The notes under the pieces were generated by a model. It saw nothing but the letters and a program-made list of their open reading frames with translations. It did no database searches and was not told the DNA's origin. Source: RGIG3135 sp964477115 (GTDB lineage Bacteria; Actinomycetota; Coriobacteriia; Coriobacteriales; Eggerthellaceae). Taken from it: DNA of 62,574 nucleotides. Shown here piece by piece: positions 1 to 6,692 of this stretch (positions are counted from its first letter, which is position 1; each line of letters opens with the position of its first letter). The stretch spans positions 1 to 62,574 of the forward strand of contig CAYZCY010000004.1 in the NCBI GenBank assembly GCA_964477115.1, read 5' to 3'. Position numbers and translations under genes: made by a program.

Positions 1-93
1 ACCGAGGACGTCGGTGAACCAGAAACGGACGAAGTGGACGTCACGGCTCTCGATGGTCTTGAGCACGAAGTCTTTTTGCAGGCTGGAAATCAT
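1..93 (-). CDS. glnA: Glutamine synthetase, N-terminal fragment (cut by window edge)
   Basis: Only the first 31 codons are present; the gene runs off the left edge. The translation begins MISSLQKDFVLKTIESRDV and continues with HFVRFWFTDVLG, the conserved opening of type I glutamine synthetase, in which the FTD-LG segment starts the beta-grasp domain next to the active site. The enzyme makes glutamine from glutamate, ammonia and ATP in the cytoplasm. The ATG at 93-91 has an AGGAAA ribosome-binding site about eight bases upstream. Nothing can be said about the adenylylation site or subtype, because the rest of the protein is outside the window. The rpmE hairpin at 211-246 lies upstream and probably separates the two transcripts. 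Confidence 0.8.
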   Translation of the reverse strand, partial: MISSLQKDFVLKTIESRDVHFVRFWFTDVLG

Positions 94-210
94 GAGCGTT
101 TCCTATCTTGTGAGGCTGGTCAGGACAATATCTGATGTGCCCGAAATTGATCCCGCCCATTATAACGAGCAAAGACGCCCAAAGGCCTCGAATGCGTGCG
201 AGCGTCCAGT

Positions 211-246
211 AAGCAAGAAGCCCGCCACCGTGAACGGGGCGGGCTT
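211..246 (-). terminator. Hairpin terminator after rpmE
   Basis: AAGCCCGCC (218-226) pairs with GGCGGGCTT (238-246) around an 11-nt loop. On the minus strand the stem is followed by CTTGCTT, a weak U-tract. It sits about 30 bases past the rpmE stop codon, where an intrinsic terminator is expected. Confidence 0.6.
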
Positions 247-276
247 ACTCGGGTGCATTGAGATGCGGGTTTTGGG

Positions 277-690
277 CTACTCGGCCTCAACAGCCTCCAC
301 AGTCTCTTCCACTGCCGGAGCCTCGGCCTCAGCCTCAGCAGCCTCAGCGGCCTTAGCAGCGTAAGCTGCAGCACGCTCAGCCTTAGCAGCGGCCTTAGCC
401 TCGCGCTCAGCCTTCTTTGCGGCCTCGAGCTCGGCAGCCTTTGCGGCCTTTGCGGCCTTCTTTGCAGCCTCGCGCTCGGCAACAGCCTGCTTAGCGGAAC
501 CGAAACGATCGGCGAAGCGCTGGACGCGTCCACCGGTGTCGATCAGCTTCTGGGTGCCGGTGTAGAACGGGTGGCAAGCGTTGCAGATGTCAACCTTGAG
601 CTCGGACTTGGTGGAACGAGTCGTGAAGGTGTTGCCGCAGCTGCAACGAACGGTGCACTCGACGTAGTTAGGATGGATACCCTGCTTCAT
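277..690 (-). CDS. rpmE: 50S ribosomal protein L31 with long Ala/Lys/Glu tail
   Basis: L31 sits at the central protuberance of the 50S subunit. The protein opens MKQGIHPNYVECTVRCSCG, the zinc-containing form of L31, with cysteines at 16, 18, 36 and 39. The ATG at 690 is preceded by AGGGAGA; an upstream in-frame ATG would place the leader hairpins inside the coding region and is not favoured. Total length is 137 residues, while typical L31 is 66-90. The extra part, from about residue 65, is an Ala/Lys/Glu-rich, probably helical and charged tail ending in a run of acidic residues. The gene is monocistronic with its own promoter and leader. Identity is certain; the function of the tail is unknown. 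Confidence 0.95.
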   Translation of the reverse strand: MKQGIHPNYVECTVRCSCGNTFTTRSTKSELKVDICNACHPFYTGTQKLIDTGGRVQRFADRFGSAKQAVAEREAAKKAAKAAKAAELEAAKKAEREAKAAAKAERAAAYAAKAAEAAEAEAEAPAVEETVEAVEAE

Positions 691-709
691 GGTTGGTTCT
701 CCCTTTCGC

Positions 710-760
710 GTCTTGGTTTCCGACCAAGACTGGATCATGTGCCTTGGTTTCCGACCAAGG
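710..760 (-). promoter_or_regulatory. Twin hairpins in the rpmE leader
   Basis: Two near-identical hairpins lie in tandem in the rpmE 5' leader. At 710-730 the arms are GTCTTGGT and ACCAAGAC; at 742-760 they are CCTTGGT and ACCAAGG. Both have the same five-base loop (TTCCG on plus, CGGAA on the transcript). The nearer one ends just before the Shine-Dalgarno sequence. They could be an RNA control element, such as an r-protein autoregulatory site, or paired DNA operators. The regulator is not identified. Confidence 0.6.
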
Positions 761-778
761 CGTGAAAACAGCCTTTAT

Positions 779-806
779 ATGTTATCACGCAGAGTTTGAG
801 AGTCAA
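779..806 (-). promoter_or_regulatory. Predicted rpmE promoter
   Basis: On the minus strand, TTGACT (806-801) is separated by 16 bp from TAACAT (784-779), giving a start near 771 and a leader of about 80 nt that contains the twin hairpins. A 7-bp inverted repeat, GATTCTT and AAGAATC at 807-825, lies directly upstream and could be an operator. A 14-bp tandem duplication follows near 834-861. I see no gene between 807 and 951. Confidence 0.55.
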
Positions 807-951
807 GATTCTTTTGACAAGAATCGCTGGACCTACCGACCTACCCCTACCGACCTACCCCTACCGCTGGACAATCGCCGAATGGAAGCAGGGCACATTA
901 CGCAAAGCCTGCCTTTTCAGCAAAAGGACTTCCCTGCCGCAAACACCATTC

Positions 952-979
952 GGGGCGCGCACTCAATCGCACGCGCCCC
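952..979 (-). terminator. GC-rich hairpin after the desulfoferrodoxin gene
   Basis: GGGGCGCG (952-959) pairs with CGCGCCCC (972-979). It lies about 65 bases beyond the desulfoferrodoxin stop codon. The following U-tract is poor, so termination strength is uncertain. Confidence 0.45.
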
Positions 980-1042
980 TCATCCGAACGGGAAATGTTT
1001 CGTTATGCCGCAGCGCTTTGCGCGGGGCAGCAGACTCAATTC

Positions 1043-1426
1043 TTAGATCTCAGCGACCCACAGTCCATGGAGATTGCAGTACTCGTACACCGCGATCGGC
1101 GCGTCACCTTCGGTCACGACAAAGCTTGCCTCGGGTGCAGCGTCAGCGGAAAGTGGCGCCACTTGGAAGCCCTTTTCGGTCACGAGGCAGATCATCTGAA
1201 TGTAGTGCTCAGGAGTCATGGGGTGCTCAACGCTGCCCACGGTGACTTTCACTTCCCGACCGTCAACTTTCACGGCGGGCACGTGCTTCTCAAGGGAGGC
1301 GTCCTGGGCACCGGCAACCAGCAGATCCATAGGCTGGCCGCAGCAGGCCACGGGCACTCCGGAATCAACCAGCTTGACGATGACGTTTCCGCAAACGCTG
1401 CAACGATAGAACTCGACCTTCTTCAT
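1043..1426 (-). CDS. dfx: Desulfoferrodoxin (superoxide reductase)
   Basis: A cytoplasmic iron enzyme that reduces superoxide to peroxide without making oxygen, typical of anaerobes. The 127-residue protein has both domains of the two-centre class: an N-terminal desulforedoxin knuckle with Cys9, Cys12, Cys28 and Cys29 (centre I), then the neelaredoxin-type domain. In the latter, the EKHVP segment supplies the Glu-Lys pair and His48, His68 and His74 lie in EHPM and EHYI, and CNLHGLW supplies Cys117 and His120 (centre II). A GTG three codons earlier falls in the Shine-Dalgarno region GAGGTG, so the ATG at 1426 is the start. It is transcribed alone from a promoter overlapped by a palindrome shared with the flavin reductase-rubredoxin gene, a plausible electron donor. 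Confidence 0.95.
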   Translation of the reverse strand: MKKVEFYRCSVCGNVIVKLVDSGVPVACCGQPMDLLVAGAQDASLEKHVPAVKVDGREVKVTVGSVEHPMTPEHYIQMICLVTEKGFQVAPLSADAAPEASFVVTEGDAPIAVYEYCNLHGLWVAEI

Positions 1427-1539
1427 GGTATGCACCTCTTTCGCAACTCGTCTTAATGCTATGAAGCGCTTGCCCTTCGCAAGCTCTCGAAAGATTGGAG
1501 CGTTTCGGTCCGCTCCGCGTGTCTTTCTTGTCTGAGTAT

Positions 1540-1568
1540 ATGTTACTAAATTGATAACATTACTTCAA
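1540..1568 (-). promoter_or_regulatory. dfx promoter with overlapping palindromic operator
   Basis: Minus-strand TTGAAG (1568-1563), 17-bp spacer, TAACAT (1545-1540). The imperfect palindrome ATGTTACTAA, one base, TTGATAACAT (1540-1560) covers the -10 and most of the spacer. The same 21 bp recurs with one change at 26270-26290, in the same position relative to a promoter. An operator over the -10 is a normal geometry for repression. Confidence 0.7.
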
Positions 1569-1636
1569 GTACTTTCATGCCCTTGTTGCCACCTGGCATC
1601 CGTTTCGTTTGTTTGCAGATATCCGGCAAGGACCAA

Positions 1637-2461
1637 CTACGCGACCGGCTTGCAACCTTCCTGAGGGAGCCGCTTCTTGTAGGCGAAAACGAGCAGGGCG
1701 ATACCCGCTAAAACAAGCGGCGCCGAGAGCAGCTGCCCCATGGTAAGCCAATCACCCCACAGATACCCCAGCTGGGCATCGGGCTGACGCACGAACTCAA
1801 TCAAAAAGCGGAAGACCCCATACAGGCACAGGAAGGATCCCAGAAAGCTGCCCTGAGGCAGCGGGAGCGTCTTACGAGACAACAGATACAGCACTATCAG
1901 AAGCACAATGCCCTCGAGGAAGGCCTCGTAGAGCTGAGTGGGATGACGCGGAAGCATGCCGGCGGAGCCACCGAAAACCACGCCCCATGCCGCATCGGTG
2001 TGCGCACCCCAGAGTTCGCCGTTGATGAAGTTGGCACAACGCCCGAAGAACAAACCGATCGGGGCGGCAATGGCTCCAAGGTCAGCCAACGACAGGAAAG
2101 GCATATGAATGAAGCGAGAAGCGATGTATCCGCCCAGGATAGCACCGCACAAGCCACCGTGGAAGCTCATTCCTCCCTTGTTGAAGGCAAGGATCTCAAG
2201 CGGGTGCTCGAAGTAATATCCATCGCCGTAGAACAGCACATATCCCAGTCGCGCGCCCAAAATAACGCCGAAGATAACGCACACCGCAACGGTAAGCAAA
2301 GAGTCCACGTCAAGGTTGATCTTCCAGCGCTTGGCCACCAAATGGATGATCAGAATGCAGCAGGCAAAGCCAAGCACATAGGCCAGGCCGTACCAACGCA
2401 CGGAAAAAGGCCCCAGGGAAAAGGCGATGGGGTCAAGCTGCTGGTAGATTTCATTAAGCAT
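1637..2461 (-). CDS. lgt: Prolipoprotein diacylglyceryl transferase
   Basis: Transfers diacylglycerol from phosphatidylglycerol to the lipobox cysteine of prolipoproteins, the first step of lipoprotein maturation at the membrane. The 274-residue protein has the multi-pass Lgt fold with diagnostic motifs GGMSFHGGL (essential His) and GRCANFINGELWG. The ATG at 2461 begins MLNEIYQQLDP, followed at once by Lgt homology; a longer frame upstream is only the overlapping zinc-ribbon gene read out of phase. It starts four bases after the stop of that gene, so the two are probably translationally coupled. Substrates in the window include the lipoproteins at 42409 and 53145. Confidence 0.96.
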   Translation of the reverse strand: MLNEIYQQLDPIAFSLGPFSVRWYGLAYVLGFACCILIIHLVAKRWKINLDVDSLLTVAVCVIFGVILGARLGYVLFYGDGYYFEHPLEILAFNKGGMSFHGGLCGAILGGYIASRFIHMPFLSLADLGAIAAPIGLFFGRCANFINGELWGAHTDAAWGVVFGGSAGMLPRHPTQLYEAFLEGIVLLIVLYLLSRKTLPLPQGSFLGSFLCLYGVFRFLIEFVRQPDAQLGYLWGDWLTMGQLLSAPLVLAGIALLVFAYKKRLPQEGCKPVA

Positions 2462-2465
2462 GTCT

Positions 2466-2684
2466 TTATTCCCTGCACATGCCGGCACCGACAGAGATGG
2501 CGGCATAGTCGATTTCGTCGCGAAGCTGGTCTGGAATGAGCTGCAGGGAGGAAACCTTCGACCCGCAGACGGGGCAGGCGACCACAAACATGGCAAGGTC
2601 CTGCCGAAGGACCATCATGGACTCGTAATCGCACAGGTCAAGGTCCTTCGCATTGCAAGCGGGACAAGTGAGCTTACTCGCCAT
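2466..2684 (-). CDS. Small two-knuckle zinc-ribbon protein
   Basis: A 72-residue protein with CPAC at residues 7-10 and CPVC at 37-40, spaced to form one four-cysteine zinc ribbon. There is no signal peptide or membrane segment. A strong AAAGGAGGT Shine-Dalgarno precedes the ATG at 2684. The stop codon is four bases from lgt, which suggests co-expression but does not show a role in lipoprotein maturation. I do not recognise a named family; nucleic-acid or protein binding is a guess from the fold. Confidence 0.75.
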   Translation of the reverse strand: MASKLTCPACNAKDLDLCDYESMMVLRQDLAMFVVACPVCGSKVSSLQLIPDQLRDEIDYAAISVGAGMCRE

Positions 2685-2757
2685 TCCGTGACCTCCTTTG
2701 AATAACGAGCCGACCTTTGTCCCATTGTAGCACTGTTGGCATCGCGGCAAGTTAAAC

Positions 2758-3057
2758 CTAGAGGAGGAAGCGATTGGGGTTGCCAACTCGTTGAACGTCA
2801 TCTTCGCGATCAGCAACATTGGGCCCGTGCTTGAGGAAATGCTCGCAGAATCGGCAAACCTGTTTGACTGCGGCCTCGTAGTCGCGCTCGGGATTGAGCA
2901 GAATGCCGAAGTCGTCGCACACGACGTGCGTCTTGCGATGGCAGGCGGCGAAATGGCAGTCGGCCGGGCAGGGCTCACCGGGCGTGTTATGAGGACAGCG
3001 ACCCTGCATTTCCTCGTCGCAACCGCGACGGTCCCAACATCTCTCCAAAGCATTCAC
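2758..3057 (-). CDS. Cysteine-rich CW-motif protein, function unknown
   Basis: A 99-residue protein with nine cysteines (7, 13, 21, 30, 34, 39, 47, 68, 71), seven of them in the first half around ERCW, RGC, RCP, PCPADC and AAC. The C-W opening and C-P-A-x-C spacing resemble small metal- or iron-sulfur-binding proteins of anaerobes, but I cannot name the family. There is no secretion signal. It lies between a NifU-like scaffold gene and the zinc-ribbon/lgt pair, and is preceded by a structured terminator-like element, so it probably has its own transcript. Coding status is supported by the cysteine spacing. Confidence 0.65.
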   Translation of the reverse strand: MNALERCWDRRGCDEEMQGRCPHNTPGEPCPADCHFAACHRKTHVVCDDFGILLNPERDYEAAVKQVCRFCEHFLKHGPNVADREDDVQRVGNPNRFLL

Positions 3058-3116
3058 CTCTCATAGTTCGCTATTGGCATGCGCGAAGGTCGCACAAGCA
3101 CACGACACAGCCTGCC

Positions 3117-3214
3117 ATAAAAAAGGACCCCAGCGGCCAGGCCAAGGCGAAACGCCGGCAAAACCGCCTCTTACGGCGGCCAGGCGCATCACCCGACCAG
3201 GCACCAGGGTCCTT
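3117..3214 (-). ncRNA. Structured RNA or long branched terminator
   Basis: AAGGACCC (minus strand, 3214-3207) pairs with GGGTCCTT (3130-3123), and the second arm runs into a U-tract (3124-3117 on the minus strand). The 76 nt enclosed are not a simple loop: they hold further hairpins, including CCGCC/GGCGG around GUAAGA and GGCG/CGCC around UUU. It follows the nifU-like gene by about 45 bases. It may be a terminator with a large branched loop or a separate small RNA. I do not recognise an Rfam family. Confidence 0.45.
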
Positions 3215-3259
3215 CGCTACATCCGTTTATCTCACACGCAAAACGCGGAGTGACGCAAA

Positions 3260-3490
3260 CTACTGAGCGGGAACGACACGGACAACGCCCGGCACACGCT
3301 CCTTCAAGATGCGCTCAACGCCGTTTGCCAAGGTCATCTGGGACATCGGGCAGCCCTTGCAAGCACCCTGAAGCTCAACGGTGACAATGCCGTCATCGGA
3401 CACGTCAACCAAAGCGACGTCGCCACCGTCAGCCTGAAGACTCGGACGGATAAGCTCAAGCACTGCAGCCACATCAGCCTTATTAACCAT
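3260..3490 (-). CDS. NifU-like C-terminal iron-sulfur scaffold protein
   Basis: A 76-residue stand-alone NifU C-terminal domain. The conserved parts are RPSLQADGGDVALV and ACKGCPMS, with Cys44 and Cys47, which together bind a labile Fe-S cluster for transfer to apo-proteins. The start is ATG 3490; the upstream in-frame extension has no family similarity. Length matches the single-domain class. The product could supply the many Fe-S proteins of this organism (IspG, the ferredoxins at 43436 and 59469), but that link is inference. Confidence 0.9.
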   Translation of the reverse strand: MVNKADVAAVLELIRPSLQADGGDVALVDVSDDGIVTVELQGACKGCPMSQMTLANGVERILKERVPGVVRVVPAQ

Positions 3491-3630
3491 GGAACACTCC
3501 TTCTCGAAGATTGTATATCGGATACAGCATAGCATAGCGTGCAAGCGAATGGCCCTCACGAAAGCGCCCCGCGAGTTCACGCGCGATCCACCGCGCGAAA
3601 TCCACCTGCGAAAAAACGTGCGCAGGACGG

Positions 3631-5295
3631 CTATGAAACGGGAATCCAGTCCTTGCCCACAACGACGAGCACATTGGTTTCGAAGGTATAGAAATCACCA
3701 CCGTTAATCACGCGACCCGCGGACATATCGGCAACGATGGACTCCGCCGCGCTTTCGTACGAAGCATCCTTGTAAACAATGAGCGTCTCGGGATAGGTGG
3801 TGTTGTCATTGGTGTTGCCCACCTTCTCCACAACATAGCCAAGCGCCGTGAGCAACTCGCCCATCTTAGCGCCGGCACCGTTAACGCCACCGCCGTTGCG
3901 CACCTCAACCGTAACCGCAGTTCGATCAATGCTCACCGCGGCCGAAGTGGCACTGTTGGGATCACCGCCTGCCTCGACGCTCTGCATCATCGACTTCCAC
4001 TTGTCGGTCGAATCAACGAACAGCGTCCCGCTGGTCCCCGATGCCTCATAGCCGGGAACGGAAGCCTTATACACCACCACGGAATCTAGGGCACGCATGG
4101 TTTCTCCAAGCTCCAGAAGCTCGGCCGCGCTCCAACTGGTCTGAACCGAATCAGCCATGTTGGACAGCTCAGATGCAAAGCTCAATCCCTCTTTGGACAG
4201 AGCCTGCGCAGCCAGAGCAAGGGTGAAGTCGATGCGATAGGCTGCTTGCGTTGTAAGGCCATCGGTAAAGTTGGAGGATCGCAGAAGCGCCAGCGCGCCT
4301 TCGCCGTCAAGCGTCTGATCGCCGGCCATCAGGTAGCGCGTGCTTGCACGGGGGTCATCGATCTCCTCGGTGAGATTCATGGGCACGCCACCCACCATCT
4401 CCACCATGCGCGTGATGCCATCGGCATTGGTGCGCGCATAATGCGAGATGTCCACGCCAGCAAACTCAGACACAGCGGAGATCAGCTCCGCGTCGCCGCC
4501 GAGCGCGCGTGTGGAGTACAGAGGACCCTTTTCGCCATTCGAAAGCGCAACCGAAAGGTTGGAGGGGATACTGACGAAGGTGAGCTGCTTATAGGCGGCG
4601 TCTATGCGCACGAGCAGGTAGGCATCGGTGCTGTCCCCGCCTTCAGCCACCGCCGTCCCCAACTCCGCCGAGAGCAGCGCGTAATAGGCCTCGCCCTCAA
4701 CGGGAGCAACCAAGGCCTCGGAGGCATTTGACTCTCCCAAAGCCAGCTTTGAATCAGATGAGCCAAAATACACCGCGACACCCACGCAGACGCCCACGCC
4801 CAGCACGAAGAGCAGGAAGGCCAAAAAGCCCAGGATGCCCTTAGCGCGTGACTTGCGTCGAACATCGTCGGCAAAGCCGCCGCGGGAGGCGCGACGAGAG
4901 AACTGCGCGTCGCTTTCACCGGAGGCGGTCGTGGGGGTAATGTGGGTCACCATGCCGCGATCGGCCTTCTTCTTGCGGCGCGACGTGGGTATGTCGATGT
5001 TTGAAGACCCGGAGCCTGCGGGCGCAGAGCCCGCTTTGGAGCTAACGGTCGGGGTAACGTGCGGCACGCCGGAGCGTACGGACGATCCCGAAGACACGCG
5101 CGACGCCCCCGATCGAGAAGAACTGCGAGAAGATGAGCGCGTCGCCTTATCACGAGAAGACGCACGCCTGGCCGCAGACGCCTCGGTGCGAGCTCGCGGA
5201 GTGCTGGCATGGGGCGTAGAGGAGGTGTCGACAGACACTCTCTCGCGGGAGCTTCGCCCCGCCCTCGACCTTGTATGCTTACCTTCGGCAGCCAA
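3631..5295 (-). CDS. LCP (LytR-CpsA-Psr)-like protein with LytR_C domain and altered active-site motifs
   Basis: Members of this family attach teichoic acids or other glycopolymers to peptidoglycan on the outer membrane face. The 554-residue protein has an Arg/Ser-rich cytoplasmic tail of about 150 residues, one membrane segment (about 153-178), an LCP-like domain (about 195-380) and a LytR_C domain (about 460-550, VTVEVRNGGGVNGAG). The LCP fold is recognisable (GGVPMNL, AGDQTLDGEGALALLRSS), but the usual IPRD motif reads IPSN at 243-246 and the later Arg-rich motif is also degenerate. It may therefore be non-catalytic. The start is a TTG at 5295, 18 bases past the murA stop, with GAGG 13 bases away; no ATG lies before residue 115, so the exact start is uncertain. 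Confidence 0.85.
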   Translation of the reverse strand: MAAEGKHTRSRAGRSSRERVSVDTSSTPHASTPRARTEASAARRASSRDKATRSSSRSSSRSGASRVSSGSSVRSGVPHVTPTVSSKAGSAPAGSGSSNIDIPTSRRKKKADRGMVTHITPTTASGESDAQFSRRASRGGFADDVRRKSRAKGILGFLAFLLFVLGVGVCVGVAVYFGSSDSKLALGESNASEALVAPVEGEAYYALLSAELGTAVAEGGDSTDAYLLVRIDAAYKQLTFVSIPSNLSVALSNGEKGPLYSTRALGGDAELISAVSEFAGVDISHYARTNADGITRMVEMVGGVPMNLTEEIDDPRASTRYLMAGDQTLDGEGALALLRSSNFTDGLTTQAAYRIDFTLALAAQALSKEGLSFASELSNMADSVQTSWSAAELLELGETMRALDSVVVYKASVPGYEASGTSGTLFVDSTDKWKSMMQSVEAGGDPNSATSAAVSIDRTAVTVEVRNGGGVNGAGAKMGELLTALGYVVEKVGNTNDNTTYPETLIVYKDASYESAAESIVADMSAGRVINGGDFYTFETNVLVVVGKDWIPVS

Positions 5296-5313
5296 AACTC
5301 AAGATCCGCCTCG

Positions 5314-6582
5314 CTAGAGCGCTACGCGCGCAACAGAAGCCCCCAAAGAGGAAAGCTTGGCCGTATAGTCTTCATAGCCGCGGTCGATATGCTCGATCTT
5401 GTGGACGGAGGTCTCCCCTTCCGCGTCGATGCCCGCAAGAACCAAGGCGGCGCCTGCGCGCAGGTCGGTGGAGGACACGGGAGCGCCCTGAAGATGATCA
5501 ACACCGCGCACGATGGCATGGTGGTCTTCGATGGTGATGTCAGCACCCATGCGGGTAAGCTCGGCCGCAAACATGAAGCGGTTCTCGAACACGTTTTCCG
5601 TGATGATGGACGTGCCCTTCGCGCGGGCGGCAAGCAGCATGAACTGCGCCTGCAGGTCGGTCGGAAAACCGGGATGCGGAAGCGTCTGAATATCGGTGGC
5701 AAGCAAATCGCCCGTACGAGAGACGGTAACCCAATCTTCACCGGTCTCGACGGTGCAGCCCATAGCGCGCAGCTTGACGATGGCCATGCGCAAGAAAGAC
5801 GGGTCGATGCCCCTAACGGTTACAGGACCGCCCGTCAAAGCGCCGCCGACGAGGAAGGTACCCGCCTCGATGCGATCTCCCACTGTGGAGTGCTCGCAAG
5901 GATGAAGGTCGGACAGAGCAACGCCCTCGACCTCGATGATGGAAGAGCCAGCTCCGCTTACGCGGGCGCCCATGGCGTTGAGCATGTTGGCGAGGTCGAC
6001 GATCTCCGGCTCGCGCGCGGCGTTTTCGATCACGGTAGTTCCCTGAGCGACAACTGCGGCCATAAGGAGGTTTTCAGTCGCGCCGACGCTGGGGAACTCG
6101 AGCATCACGTTTGCGCCATGCAGACCGTTGGGGGTCTTCGCCACCAGCACGCCGTGCTCCACGTTGAACACCACGCCGAGGGATTCAAGGCCAACCAGGT
6201 GCATGTCGATTTTACGGGCGCCGATCTGGCAACCGCCGGGCATGGCAACGCGAGCCTGGCCAAAGCGGCCGACCAGAGGCCCGAGGACGGAAATGCTTGC
6301 GCGCATCTTGGAGACGAGGTCATAAGGGGTTTCGAACTCGCTTACCTCAGCCGTGTTGATCACGAGCGCATCGCCATCGCGTTTTACGCTTGCACCAAGA
6401 CGCGTGAGAACCTCGCTCATGATACTGATATCGGAAATGCGGGGGACGTTGCGAATAATCGAAACACCCTGGCCAAGCAGGCTTGCCGCCATAAGCTTGA
6501 GCGCAGAGTTCTTTGCACCGGATACGGAAACCTCGCCCTCAAGCGTGCCGTTTCCGTTAACTACGATGATTTCTGATGTCAT
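5314..6582 (-). CDS. murA: UDP-N-acetylglucosamine 1-carboxyvinyltransferase
   Basis: First committed step of peptidoglycan synthesis: transfer of enolpyruvate from PEP to UDP-GlcNAc in the cytoplasm. It has 422 residues, the normal length. SGAKNSALKL near the N-terminus binds substrate. The catalytic loop MPGGCQIGARKIDMHL keeps the cysteine (Cys118), which is the fosfomycin target; some actinobacterial enzymes carry Asp there, so drug sensitivity would be expected from this residue. A TATAAT-like -10 at 6618-6623 lies between the tsf terminator and this gene, so it may have its own promoter. The LCP-like gene follows closely and is probably co-transcribed. Confidence 0.97.
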   Translation of the reverse strand: MTSEIIVVNGNGTLEGEVSVSGAKNSALKLMAASLLGQGVSIIRNVPRISDISIMSEVLTRLGASVKRDGDALVINTAEVSEFETPYDLVSKMRASISVLGPLVGRFGQARVAMPGGCQIGARKIDMHLVGLESLGVVFNVEHGVLVAKTPNGLHGANVMLEFPSVGATENLLMAAVVAQGTTVIENAAREPEIVDLANMLNAMGARVSGAGSSIIEVEGVALSDLHPCEHSTVGDRIEAGTFLVGGALTGGPVTVRGIDPSFLRMAIVKLRAMGCTVETGEDWVTVSRTGDLLATDIQTLPHPGFPTDLQAQFMLLAARAKGTSIITENVFENRFMFAAELTRMGADITIEDHHAIVRGVDHLQGAPVSSTDLRAGAALVLAGIDAEGETSVHKIEHIDRGYEDYTAKLSSLGASVARVAL

Positions 6583-6627
6583 ACACGTCCCTTTACCGCG
6601 TTATATGCCAATCGAAAATTATAGGAA

Positions 6628-6658
6628 AAGATCCGACCGGGAAACCCAGCCGGATCTT
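6628..6658 (-). terminator. Terminator after tsf
   Basis: AAGATCCG (6628-6635) pairs with CGGATCTT (6651-6658). On the minus strand the stem ends in CTTTTCC. It lies 35 bases beyond the tsf stop and separates rpsB-tsf from murA. Confidence 0.75.
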
Positions 6659-6692
6659 CTCTCCAAGCAATCTAAAGAATTAGGCGAGCGCC

